Origin: Candidatus Krumholzibacteriota bacterium | Lineage (GTDB): Bacteria > Krumholzibacteriota > Krumholzibacteriia > Krumholzibacteriales > Krumholzibacteriaceae | Length of the DNA: 64,000 nucleotides | Direction of reading: 5' to 3' | Assembly (NCBI GenBank): GCA_016932415.1 | Contig: JAFGCX010000009.1 | Span: 1 to 64,000 of the forward strand | Part shown: positions 1 through 8,096 of the stretch, piece by piece | Layout: each line of letters starts with the position of its first letter | How positions within the stretch are numbered: the first letter of the stretch is position 1 | Notes under the pieces: model-generated | Databases searched by the model: none | The model's input: the letters and a program-made list of their open reading frames with translations, nothing else | Told to the model about the DNA's origin: nothing | Position numbers and translations under genes: made by a program

Positions 1-46
1 CTGCCTGTCACGCAGGAGGTCGCGAGTTCGAGTCTCGTCGGCCCCG
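1..46 (+). tRNA. tRNA-Asp (GTC), 3' part only
   Basis: The window opens inside this tRNA. The anticodon loop (bases 5-11) carries GTC at 7-9. It is closed by GCAGG at 12-16, whose partner strand runs off the left edge. The T arm follows with the loop TTCGAGT (27-33) on a five-base-pair stem, then the acceptor 3' strand and discriminator G46. No CCA is encoded; the sequence runs directly into T's. The D arm and 5' acceptor strand lie outside the window. Confidence 0.95.
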
Positions 47-55
47 TTTTTATTG

Positions 56-89
56 ACCGGAAGATGATAGAGAATCTTCCGGTTTTTAT
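56..89 (+). terminator. Rho-independent terminator after tRNA-Asp
   Basis: A perfect 10-bp stem (56-65 with 74-83) closes an 8-base loop and is followed by TTTTATT. It lies 10 bases past the tRNA end and so probably ends the tRNA transcript. Confidence 0.8.
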
Positions 90-191
90 TTCCATGAGGG
101 ATGTCCGGGGATTTTCATGCAGTATAATTCTCATATATAGTTCCATTCCTGAAGACTTGAAGAACTGGTCTGCGCTGCCCCTTATCTGATC

Positions 192-222
192 AAAAAAAGG
201 CGCGGAGGATGACCTCCGCGCC
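192..222 (-). terminator. Rho-independent terminator of the RRM protein gene
   Basis: A perfect 10-bp GC-rich stem (199-208 with 213-222) has a 4-base loop. On the minus strand it is followed by seven T's (complement of A192-A198). It lies 33 bases downstream of the RRM protein stop codon. Confidence 0.85.
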
Positions 223-254
223 TGTATATCATAGCCATCTATATGGAAAATGAT

Positions 255-572
255 CTAGTAGTCCCTGTTGTACCCGCCGCGACCGCCGCCGCCACCGCCG
301 CCACCGCGGCTGTTTCTGCGGTCCTCACGGGGCCTTGCTTCGCTGACCTTAAGGGAACGGCCTTCTATTTCCATTCCATTGACAGCCTCTATCGCTTTCA
401 ACGCTTCCTCATCATTTTCCATCTCGACGAAGCCGAAGCCTCTTGAACGATCAGTGAATTTATCCTTGATTATACGGGCTGATGAGACAGCGCCAAAAGG
501 AGCGAAAATCTTGTCCAGATCATCATCATTTGTTGAGAATGGAAGATTTCCCACATAAATATTCTTTGCCAT
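255..572 (-). CDS. RRM-domain glycine-rich RNA-binding protein
   Basis: A 105-residue single-stranded RNA-binding protein of the bacterial/cyanobacterial Rbp type. One RNA recognition motif fills residues 3-81, with RNP2 (IYVGNLPF, about 5-12) and RNP1 (RGFGFVEM, 44-51). The tail is charged and then glycine-rich (about 92-105) and ends in NRDY. Such proteins usually act as RNA chaperones and are often cold- or stress-induced; that role is inferred. AAAGGA lies a little upstream of the ATG. The gene is monocistronic: it has its own terminator and a divergent gene far upstream. Its leader (604-674 on the minus strand) can form a long hairpin (CGGGAAA arms) that may matter for regulation. Confidence 0.95.
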   Translation of the reverse strand: MAKNIYVGNLPFSTNDDDLDKIFAPFGAVSSARIIKDKFTDRSRGFGFVEMENDEEALKAIEAVNGMEIEGRSLKVSEARPREDRRNSRGGGGGGGGRGGYNRDY

Positions 573-1101
573 TTTTTACGGATCCTTTCTAAGACATATA
601 AAAACGGGAAAAGGCCGCGGTCACTTCAGGCCGCCGCATTAACTGAGTTACTTTTCATTCACCTCTTTCCCGCTCAGCCAAACAAAGATCGATGAGTATT
701 GCGCCGATATATCTGGCCATATACATTATCCTGTGTGATCCGTACGAATTAAGTTGTCCTGGAATCTGATAAAGACAGGCGCAAATACTTCATCGATAGG
801 ATCCTGCAACAGAAGATCTTTGAATTCTGAGCATTTAAACTGTTGGTTCGCTTCTCCTTTTTTGGACAAAAGTCCCTTCTGACCAAATATACAAGAAGAA
901 ATATCGGCAAATCCAGTCTTTTTTATTAATTTTAAGGCTATTTTTCAGGGGAAAGATTCGGATTGCCAGCAATCAATAGTGCTGATATCCTCAGGTAATC
1001 CCGAGCCGGCTGACCAGGCAGCCGGCAAAGCGGTAAAACCCGCTGGTCCCCGGGCCGCGGACAGATTCCGAAGGAAGAATTCTCAGGATGGAGGAGCAGG
1101 A
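573..1101. other. Long divergent intergenic region
   Basis: This 529-base non-coding stretch separates the RRM gene (minus) from the dipeptidase gene (plus). It should hold both promoters. I see no confident sigma-70 pair, tRNA or riboswitch. The only structure noted is an imperfect inverted repeat, 604-614 with 662-674, in the presumed RRM leader. A GTG-initiated extension of the dipeptidase frame (from 979) enters this region but lacks a ribosome-binding site. Confidence 0.5.
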
Positions 1102-2676
1102 TTGAATGGAAAAACGGTTAATCACGGATTGGTTCTTTTTCTTCTGGCCGGCGCGCTCTTTTTTCCGCGGGAGATCGATTCATGTACCTGTATCCTTGTC
1201 GGGAAAAAGGCTTCAGTCGACGGTTCTGTGACTACTTCACACACATGCGACAGCAGGATCGACAGGACATGGCTTGAGGCAGTCGGGGAAGGAAAGTACA
1301 GGCAGGGCGCAGTATGCGGAGTCTATTCAGGGCTGAGATTCATGCGATTCCCTGGTGATACGGCAGGGGTCGTTCTCAAGAAAGAGATACCGCAGGTCGA
1401 GAAGACTTACGCCTATCTGAACAGTTCATATCCCTGTATGAATCAATTCCAGCTGGCAATAGGAGAATCGACTTTCGGGGGAAGACCGGAACTTCGAAAC
1501 CGCGACGCGGTCTTCTCGTGCGAAGAGCTGTGCCGGTTTGCCCTCGAGAGGGCAAAGACCTGCAGGGAGGCGATCGCCATAATAGGCGAACTGGTTGCGG
1601 AATATGGCTATAATGATGGCGGCGAGTGCCTGATGTTTTCCGATAAAAATGAAATATGGCACTTCGAGATCATCGGTTGCGGGAGTGATCGTATCGGCGC
1701 CGTTTGGGCGGCGCAGCGTATCCCCGATGATCATATCGGTGTTTCAGCCAACGCAAGCAGGATCATGGAGATCGATCCCGAAGATACAGGGAATTTCATG
1801 GTATCGGCAAACATATACGAAGTGGCGATCGCCAATGGCTGGTATGACCCTGGTTCGGGTGAGCCATTCAGGTTCTGCTACGTATATGCTCCCGAAGGAA
1901 GGACCAGCATGGCGGCGAGACGCCGTGAATGGAGAGTCTTTGACCTTCTTGCCCCTTCACTGAGACTCGATCCCAATTCGGAGAATTATCCGATATCGGT
2001 AAAACCGGATACTCTTGTCTCTGTGAGACAGATCATGGATGTCTTCCGGGATACCTTTGAAGGGACAGAGTTTGATATGACTAAATTCATGTATGTCGAA
2101 GACGATAAAGGAAATTTCGTGAAGAGTCCGTACGCAAACCCCTTCATGCATTACGATATGATGCCGCTGATGAAGATCAATGGCGGGTGGGGCAGGATGG
2201 GCGAGAGGTGTATAGCGAGGTATTACTGCACATATATAACGATAACTCAGTCAAGAGACTGGTTGCCTGACCCTGTCGGCGGCCTCGTCTGGTTCGGCTG
2301 GGATAATCCGGCGATGACGGCATTCGTGCCTCTCTATTGCGGTATCGGCGATCTGCCCGATACCTGGAAGCTGAGCGGCAGGCAGGCGTTCGACAGGGAT
2401 TGCGCCTGGTGGGGGTTCAACAGGGTAGCCGACCTGGCTGCGCAGAAATGGGGGGAGATGCGCGTAGACGTCGATTCGGTAAGAACTTCCCTCGAAGATG
2501 AGGCTTTTGCCGCGATTGAAAATGTTGAAAAAAAGGCTATCGAATTGTACGGGAAAAATCCGGAAAAAGCGAAAAAATATCTTACTGGCTACTCGACAGG
2601 GTTCGCTCAAAAGGCGACGGAAGCATACTGGCAGCTTGGAGACCATCTCTGGTGGAAGTACACCGGTAGATTCTGA
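1102..2676 (+). CDS. C69-family dipeptidase (PepD-like), secreted
   Basis: An N-terminal-nucleophile dipeptidase of peptidase family C69. The motif SCTCILVGKKAS matches the family signature, which makes Cys28 the nucleophile (numbered from the TTG start), followed by DGSVTTSHTCD. The full-length domain continues with the family-typical SANASRIMEID region. I place the start at TTG 1102: a strong GGAGGAG site lies 6-8 bases upstream, and the product then begins with a short hydrophobic signal-like segment ending just before the catalytic Cys. The open frame extends to a GTG at 979, but that start has no Shine-Dalgarno site. At 524 residues the length is normal for the family. It precedes an MFSD1-like carrier by 77 bases, so dipeptide cleavage may be coupled to transport (inference). 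Confidence 0.9.
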   Translation: MNGKTVNHGLVLFLLAGALFFPREIDSCTCILVGKKASVDGSVTTSHTCDSRIDRTWLEAVGEGKYRQGAVCGVYSGLRFMRFPGDTAGVVLKKEIPQVEKTYAYLNSSYPCMNQFQLAIGESTFGGRPELRNRDAVFSCEELCRFALERAKTCREAIAIIGELVAEYGYNDGGECLMFSDKNEIWHFEIIGCGSDRIGAVWAAQRIPDDHIGVSANASRIMEIDPEDTGNFMVSANIYEVAIANGWYDPGSGEPFRFCYVYAPEGRTSMAARRREWRVFDLLAPSLRLDPNSENYPISVKPDTLVSVRQIMDVFRDTFEGTEFDMTKFMYVEDDKGNFVKSPYANPFMHYDMMPLMKINGGWGRMGERCIARYYCTYITITQSRDWLPDPVGGLVWFGWDNPAMTAFVPLYCGIGDLPDTWKLSGRQAFDRDCAWWGFNRVADLAAQKWGEMRVDVDSVRTSLEDEAFAAIENVEKKAIELYGKNPEKAKKYLTGYSTGFAQKATEAYWQLGDHLWWKYTGRF

Positions 2677-2753
2677 TATTTCAACGCGGATTTGTGCTGC
2701 ATTAAGGGAGATAGCCCAGGTGTTTATCTGGCAGGCACAGGAAGGGAGTTCTT

Positions 2754-4046
2754 ATGACTGAGACAGCGGATCTGCATGAGAGGAAGTGGTGGAGGTGGTT
2801 TGTCCTCGTCATGGTCAGTCTCATCATGTTCGGATCGTACTACGTCTATGATTCGCTCAGTCCGATCAATGATAATATCCAGACGGCGATGGGGCTTGAT
2901 AATTCGAAATTCGGTCTCCTGTTCACCTTCTACGCCCTTCCAAATATCTTTTTTCTCCTCGTAGTGGCGGGGTTTTTTCTCGACAGGGTCGGTATCAGGA
3001 AAGCGGGGAGCTTCTACGCTTTTCTTATCCTTCTCGGTACGCTGCTTACATCGATAGGGGCGGGAAACTCATTTGCCCTTATGTTGATAGGAAGGATGGT
3101 CTTCGGATTCGGATCGGAGGCTACCCTTCTCGTAACGAACAAGGTGATAGCCCGGTGGTTCAAGGGAAAGGAACTCGGTCTCGCTTTCGGTCTGAATATA
3201 ACAGTGATGAGACTCGGGACAGTCCTCGCGCTTAATTCATCGGCCCAGATAGCTTCCTGGAGCGGATCCTGGCGGTGGTCCGTATGGGCCGGTACGGCAG
3301 TGATGCTGGTCTCTTTCATATTATTCCTGCTCTATATCTTCAAGGACAGATCGATCGATATAGCTGTGGAAGGTGGAGAAGAAGAGCGGATAGTGATGAA
3401 AGACATATTCCATCTGGAACCTGCATTCTGGGCGATCAACCTGTTGTGCCTGACTTTTTATTCGGCAGTCTTTCCCTTCACGAGCCACGCGACCCGGTTC
3501 CTTCAGGTCAAATTCGCCATGAGCGCGGCGAAGGGAGGGCAGTATACTTCATATATAATGACTGCCTCGATGATCTTTACGCCTGTGATGGGTTTTTTAA
3601 TCGATAAATTCGGACACCGCGGAAAGATCATGATAGCCGGTTCGATGCTTATTATTCCGGCACACCTGCTTCTGGGTCTTACTTTTGTGAAACCATACAT
3701 AGCCTTTATCCTGCTTGGAATATCGTTTTCGCTGGTGCCGGCGGCGCTGTGGCCAGCGGTACCGATCCTTGTACGGGAAAAATTCCTCGGCACTGCCTAT
3801 GGTCTTATAGCATGGATCCAGAGTATCGGCCTGGCAGTATTCCCGTGGCTTGCCGGCAAGGTAGTCGATATGTCAGGCGGCGATTACACCAGCATGCAAT
3901 GGATGTTCGCTTCGCTCGGTCTCGCCGGGCTTTTCTTCTCTGTCATGCTGATGATCCTTGACCGGAAAAATCGTTCCGGTCTGGAGCTTCCGAGCCGGCT
4001 TGCCCAATCCAGGGCCGACGCGGAGAGGGATCTATCCGGGAGTTGA
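2754..4046 (+). CDS. MFS transporter, MFSD1-like (dipeptide-type carrier)
   Basis: A 12-helix major facilitator of 430 residues. Several stretches resemble animal lysosomal MFSD1: GSYYVYD near residue 23, FFLDRVGIRKAG (about 75-86), RWFKGKELGLAFG (about 134-146), and ALWPAVPILV followed by GTAYGLIAWIQSIGLAVF. MFSD1 has been characterised as a dipeptide carrier; the bacterial substrate is inferred. The start has GGGAG five bases upstream of ATG. It follows the C69 dipeptidase and faces a convergent S9 peptidase across a bidirectional terminator. An oxalate or sugar antiporter of the same superfamily is less likely given these motifs. Confidence 0.85.
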   Translation: MTETADLHERKWWRWFVLVMVSLIMFGSYYVYDSLSPINDNIQTAMGLDNSKFGLLFTFYALPNIFFLLVVAGFFLDRVGIRKAGSFYAFLILLGTLLTSIGAGNSFALMLIGRMVFGFGSEATLLVTNKVIARWFKGKELGLAFGLNITVMRLGTVLALNSSAQIASWSGSWRWSVWAGTAVMLVSFILFLLYIFKDRSIDIAVEGGEEERIVMKDIFHLEPAFWAINLLCLTFYSAVFPFTSHATRFLQVKFAMSAAKGGQYTSYIMTASMIFTPVMGFLIDKFGHRGKIMIAGSMLIIPAHLLLGLTFVKPYIAFILLGISFSLVPAALWPAVPILVREKFLGTAYGLIAWIQSIGLAVFPWLAGKVVDMSGGDYTSMQWMFASLGLAGLFFSVMLMILDRKNRSGLELPSRLAQSRADAERDLSGS

Positions 4047-4082
4047 GAGGATCAGGGATAAATATCGCTGAAAAGGCTGAGT

Positions 4083-4122
4083 AAAAAGAAGGAGAAGATC
4101 TGGCGATCTTCTCCTTCTTTGC
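4083..4122. terminator. Bidirectional terminator between convergent genes
   Basis: A perfect 16-bp stem (4085-4100 with 4105-4120) with a TGGC loop. A's on the left and T's on the right give terminator character on both strands. It sits between the transporter stop and the S9 peptidase stop. Confidence 0.85.
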
Positions 4123-4153
4123 AAGGTCTCCGTTTATTGCGAGTGCTGGAGGA

Positions 4154-7100
4154 TCACTTGTCCGAAAGAATGGCAAGAAGGTCTTTCTCAAGCGATTCTG
4201 AAGGAGTCTCGACTATTCTTCCGATCTCACTGCCGTCGCGCAGTATGATTATCGTAGCGACCCTTTCCACGTCGAACCACTTTCTGATATCCCGTGACCA
4301 GTTAAACAATCTTGCCGGAATCGGCATATCGATCGTAAATCGTGAAGATCCGACGGCGAGCATTCTGATCTCCGAAACGGGATATTCCATTTTTTCCAGT
4401 ATTTTCCAGAGCCTGGGGATCTCCCTTCGCGAGTCCGGACACCAGGTGCCGAGGACGCAGAGTATTTCCACTCCGTAGATCTTTTCTTCAAGCACCGCGA
4501 TAGTCGCTTCATCCGGTTCGTACGCAAAGAATTCGCTGTCCCAGCCGTCGAGGCCCTCAATGATCTCTTCCCTCGTCACTTCTCCCATAAGGACAACGGT
4601 ATCATCACCCAGGTCGATTTTTTCCGCAGCTACTTTTTCCGGTTCTTTTTTCTTTTCATCTTTCAGCGGAGGATATGTCTCATTCCACCACTCAGGCTGA
4701 TCTTTCAGCCATTTGTCGAACCAGGCCAGCTGGGCGTCAGACCAGGATATGCGCTTTTTATAATCGAGGATGAAATGATTCTGTCCGGAATACTTGATAT
4801 ATTCTACTTCCTTACCAAGTACTTTCAGCGCCGTATACATCTGTTCGCTTTCCCCTGGAGGAACGTTGGTGTCGGAACCTCCGTGAAGGAGAAGAAGCGG
4901 TGTCGTTATTTTATCCGCGGCAAAGAGAGGACTCTGGTCGACATAGATATCAGGCCTGTTCCATGGATAGCTTCCGGCAGCTGAAACGGCATTATAGGCG
5001 TATCCCCAGTATCCTTCTCCCCAGTAGCTCGGGATCATGCTTATCCCCGCGTGAGAGATCGCCGCGGCGAAAAGATCGGTTTTCGTGATAAGGAGCTGGG
5101 TCATGAATCCACCATACGACGCTCCTATACAGCCCACCCTGCAGGGGTTGACGAAAGGATGGGCCTGAAGGAATTCTTTCGTCCCGAATATGATCTCCTC
5201 CGCCGTGGTCTTACCCCAGTCATTTACATGAGCCGTTGAAAATTCCTGGCCGAAACCAGTGGCGCCGCTCGGTTGAAGCACATAGACGACATAACCTTTT
5301 GCCGCCCAGAGGTTCTTTGGATATCTGCCTCCAAAAGCGCGATTGACCGGGGAAGTCCCCCCATAATAATAGACTATACAGGGGTATTTCTTTTCCGCGT
5401 CGAAATCCGGAGGATAGTGAACCCGGCCGACGATCTTTACACCTTTTTCACTGATGAAATCCCAGTTCTCGATCTTTCCGAGCCTGACATTTTCCATCAT
5501 TTCCCTGTCGGGATCATAGATCTCCTTTGCCTTTCCATTTTTAAGGTTGGCGTAATATAACTTTGCAGGTTGATCAGCACCCGATCCGGAGAAGACCATT
5601 GAAAGGCTATTATCGCTTATATCACCCCTGCTTATCACGTCGACGCCGAAATCGAATTCATTGAATCTGCTTTTCCGTGGATCAAACCTGTAGCATTTTA
5701 CGTATGATCCGCTTTCGGCAACGATATATATGTTCCCGTCGGCTTCAGACCAGACAGCCCTCTGCACCGCGGGATCAAATTCTCTCGTGATCGGTCTTGC
5801 TTTTTTCGTTTCGGGGCTGAAAATATAAAGCTGGTGGTCGTAATCATTCGGGATCAATCCATCAGCGATATTTTTTCCATCCTTGCCAAAGGTTGATGGG
5901 CCTCCGGTTATAAGTATCTCGCTTCCGTCAGGCGACCACGCGGCATTATTAAGCCACTGTCCCTCCCACAGAAGCGAAGTACTCATATCGTTGAGATCGA
6001 GAATCAGGAGCTGAGAAGAAAAGAAGGGACGTTTTTCAAGATCCTCGTAACCTTTCTGCACGAGAAGTCTTTGTCCGTCGGGGTGAATATCATAGACGAA
6101 GATGTCGTGTTTTCCCGTCGCGATCTTTCGTGTCGTCCCACCCGGCACCGAAGTCAGATATGTGCTTGTCCTGTTCCTGGCATAGTCAGTCCTATCCTCT
6201 ATCCCCCTGAGTCTTTTTATCCCTGAGGGATCTTCTTTATAATTCTCTTCGACGTAATAGATCATGTAAGTCTCGTCGGGGCTCCACAGATATCCGCCGA
6301 GATCCTTTATCCCTTCCAGGACCGTTTCCGTCCTTCCCGATTCAAGATCGAGGATCTTTATTGAACCGGCGCCATTGGAAAAAAAGGAATATGAAAGACG
6401 GTGACCGGAAGGAGCCCACCCCACATTTCTCATGCGGGAATCGTCAAGCATTCTGACCATGGTCCCCTCTGGTAGAGATCTGATCTCCCTCCATGATTCC
6501 CTTTCTCCGTCCGGGGGAAGAAATCTCCAGTAACTTATCAGCGCCAGTTTTCCGTCAGGGGAGAGGTCGATAGAACCAATGTTGTTCACATCGAGGATGT
6601 TGGAGATATCAAGGGGAGCCGATGGGTCGATAGAAGCCTTGATGGGAGTGTCAAAGCCTTCGCCTGGTCTTATGCGGGCGTCGAAGCTCCATACTGAAAC
6701 GGAATCAGCCGGCATATAGACTGTCTTGACAACGACCAGGTGCTTTCCCTGCTTGAGATTTTCCGTAGCCGAGACCCTGTGCCTCGTCTTTCCCGTTCTT
6801 TCCTTGAGTGATTTTGCTGCTGATCTGCCGTCGATATACAGTTCGAACGGATCAGAGCCTGATACTTCCATCTCGATCTTCGTCCAGCGATGTGTCTCAA
6901 TATATGAAGCAAGATATGTTATCAACGGTTCATTTCCAGCCGTGTCGAGGTGGACTCCGTCCGTGTCGGGTCTTGCCGGTGTCCACAGGGCGCTGCCTCC
7001 CAATGGCAGGTATTCGACTGATTTTCCCACTGGTTTGAAGGCGTCGATTCTCATGTCCCCGAAGGAGAGAAGGAATTTGCTGTCATTATCAGTCTTTTCT

Positions 7101-7312
7101 TCCTGGTGGAAGGCTGGAAGAGTCGTGGTAACAGGCCCAAGAACAAGCCACTCGCCTATCTGAATATAGGGTGTCTTGTCTGGTTCAGCCCCTGATGAAT
7201 CCTGAGGCGCCGCTTCGGGAGTCGCAGAGAAGGCACCGGGCGCCGGAATGAATAATGCGGACAATATCGCGAGAATGACCAGAACGGCCCGAAATTCGAT
7301 CGATCTACGCAT
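4154..7312 (-). CDS. S9 (prolyl-oligopeptidase-like) peptidase fused to a thioredoxin-like domain
   Basis: A secreted protein of 1052 residues. An N-terminal signal peptide (about 1-30, Arg-rich start, hydrophobic core) leads to a domain of unknown function and then WD/DPP-type beta-propeller repeats (for example SPDGKLALIS, WSPDETYMIYY, WSPDGSEILI). The S9 alpha/beta hydrolase domain follows, with triad residues Ser732 (GASYGGF), Asp814 (GGSDTNVPP) and His846 (QNHF). A Lys/Glu-rich linker then joins a C-terminal thioredoxin-fold segment (about 895-1052). Its active site is GTWCPDSRREIP, a monothiol C-P-D-S rather than CxxC. S9 enzymes release di- or oligopeptides or free amino acids from peptides; the fused domain is unusual. 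ATG start; the gene is divergent from a thioredoxin lipoprotein. Confidence 0.93.
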   Translation of the reverse strand: MRRSIEFRAVLVILAILSALFIPAPGAFSATPEAAPQDSSGAEPDKTPYIQIGEWLVLGPVTTTLPAFHQEEKTDNDSKFLLSFGDMRIDAFKPVGKSVEYLPLGGSALWTPARPDTDGVHLDTAGNEPLITYLASYIETHRWTKIEMEVSGSDPFELYIDGRSAAKSLKERTGKTRHRVSATENLKQGKHLVVVKTVYMPADSVSVWSFDARIRPGEGFDTPIKASIDPSAPLDISNILDVNNIGSIDLSPDGKLALISYWRFLPPDGERESWREIRSLPEGTMVRMLDDSRMRNVGWAPSGHRLSYSFFSNGAGSIKILDLESGRTETVLEGIKDLGGYLWSPDETYMIYYVEENYKEDPSGIKRLRGIEDRTDYARNRTSTYLTSVPGGTTRKIATGKHDIFVYDIHPDGQRLLVQKGYEDLEKRPFFSSQLLILDLNDMSTSLLWEGQWLNNAAWSPDGSEILITGGPSTFGKDGKNIADGLIPNDYDHQLYIFSPETKKARPITREFDPAVQRAVWSEADGNIYIVAESGSYVKCYRFDPRKSRFNEFDFGVDVISRGDISDNSLSMVFSGSGADQPAKLYYANLKNGKAKEIYDPDREMMENVRLGKIENWDFISEKGVKIVGRVHYPPDFDAEKKYPCIVYYYGGTSPVNRAFGGRYPKNLWAAKGYVVYVLQPSGATGFGQEFSTAHVNDWGKTTAEEIIFGTKEFLQAHPFVNPCRVGCIGASYGGFMTQLLITKTDLFAAAISHAGISMIPSYWGEGYWGYAYNAVSAAGSYPWNRPDIYVDQSPLFAADKITTPLLLLHGGSDTNVPPGESEQMYTALKVLGKEVEYIKYSGQNHFILDYKKRISWSDAQLAWFDKWLKDQPEWWNETYPPLKDEKKKEPEKVAAEKIDLGDDTVVLMGEVTREEIIEGLDGWDSEFFAYEPDEATIAVLEEKIYGVEILCVLGTWCPDSRREIPRLWKILEKMEYPVSEIRMLAVGSSRFTIDMPIPARLFNWSRDIRKWFDVERVATIIILRDGSEIGRIVETPSESLEKDLLAILSDK

Positions 7313-7539
7313 CTTTGACCTTTCTCCTGATGGAAACGGATAAACCGCGATCTTTTCTGCTTCAACAGGCAGATATCAGGATAATACAGCCAACAGCCGT
7401 CAAGGGCAAGCCAGATCATCGGTCTTTCCGTCCGTAGATCCTTTTGGCGACCATATCTTCTTGAATGGGGCCGGATACAACAGTATATTATCAAAACGAG
7501 CGAATGGAACGAGTAAGAGCGCCGAAAGGAAGACAGAAT

Positions 7540-8061
7540 ATGGCATCGATCAAAAAAAGGAATACCACTTTCTTTCTGGCAGCGGTCGCGGCGATATGGA
7601 TCGCCTGCGGAAGCGGTGCCGAAGAAAAATCGGAAGGATGGATCGGTTTCAATGAAGGTATAAAACTGGCTGAAGATACGGGGAAACCGGTAATAATCGA
7701 TTTTTATACATCCTGGTGCAAGTGGTGCAAAGAGATGGATAATAAGACTTTTTCAGATCCCCAGGTCAGCGGAGTCCTCCAGAAAGGTTTTATTACGATA
7801 AGGATAAATGCAGAGAACAGGAGCGAACAGTTGAAATACCAGGGAAAGATCTATACGCCCGCTCAATTGACCAGGCATTTTGCCGTCAGGGGATTCCCCT
7901 CGCTGGCATATCTCGAAAGCGACGGAACTAAAATTATGGTTGTTCCAGGTTTCAAGCAGACAAAAGAATTCCTGTTGACGTTGAATTATGTAAATGAAGG
8001 ATGTTATAAGAAGGATATCACGCTCGACAGGTACCTGAGAAGTGGTGGGAACTGTAACTAG
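7540..8061 (+). CDS. Thioredoxin-like lipoprotein
   Basis: A 173-residue periplasmic disulfide-active protein of the thioredoxin_7/DUF255-like type. A short lipoprotein signal ends at Cys23 (IAC). The redox motif W-C-K-W-C gives Cys60 and Cys63, and FPSLAYLESDG carries the cis-Pro of the fold. The start at ATG 7540 has AAGGAAG upstream and yields a proper signal peptide; longer in-frame starts (to 7465) would bury the signal. It lies 35 bases before the phosphofructokinase gene and may share its transcript. The partner is unknown. Confidence 0.88.
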   Translation: MASIKKRNTTFFLAAVAAIWIACGSGAEEKSEGWIGFNEGIKLAEDTGKPVIIDFYTSWCKWCKEMDNKTFSDPQVSGVLQKGFITIRINAENRSEQLKYQGKIYTPAQLTRHFAVRGFPSLAYLESDGTKIMVVPGFKQTKEFLLTLNYVNEGCYKKDITLDRYLRSGGNCN

Positions 8062-8096
8062 GACCGGTTTAATTGCCTTGAAATGGAGAAGATCAG

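Noticed and set aside
1-46. Integration site in tRNA-Asp
   Set aside because: No integrase, direct repeat of the tRNA end or mobile gene is seen in the window.
268-315. GCC/CCG-rich repeat tract
   Set aside because: It simply encodes the glycine-rich tail of the RRM protein; not an independent repeat or CRISPR.
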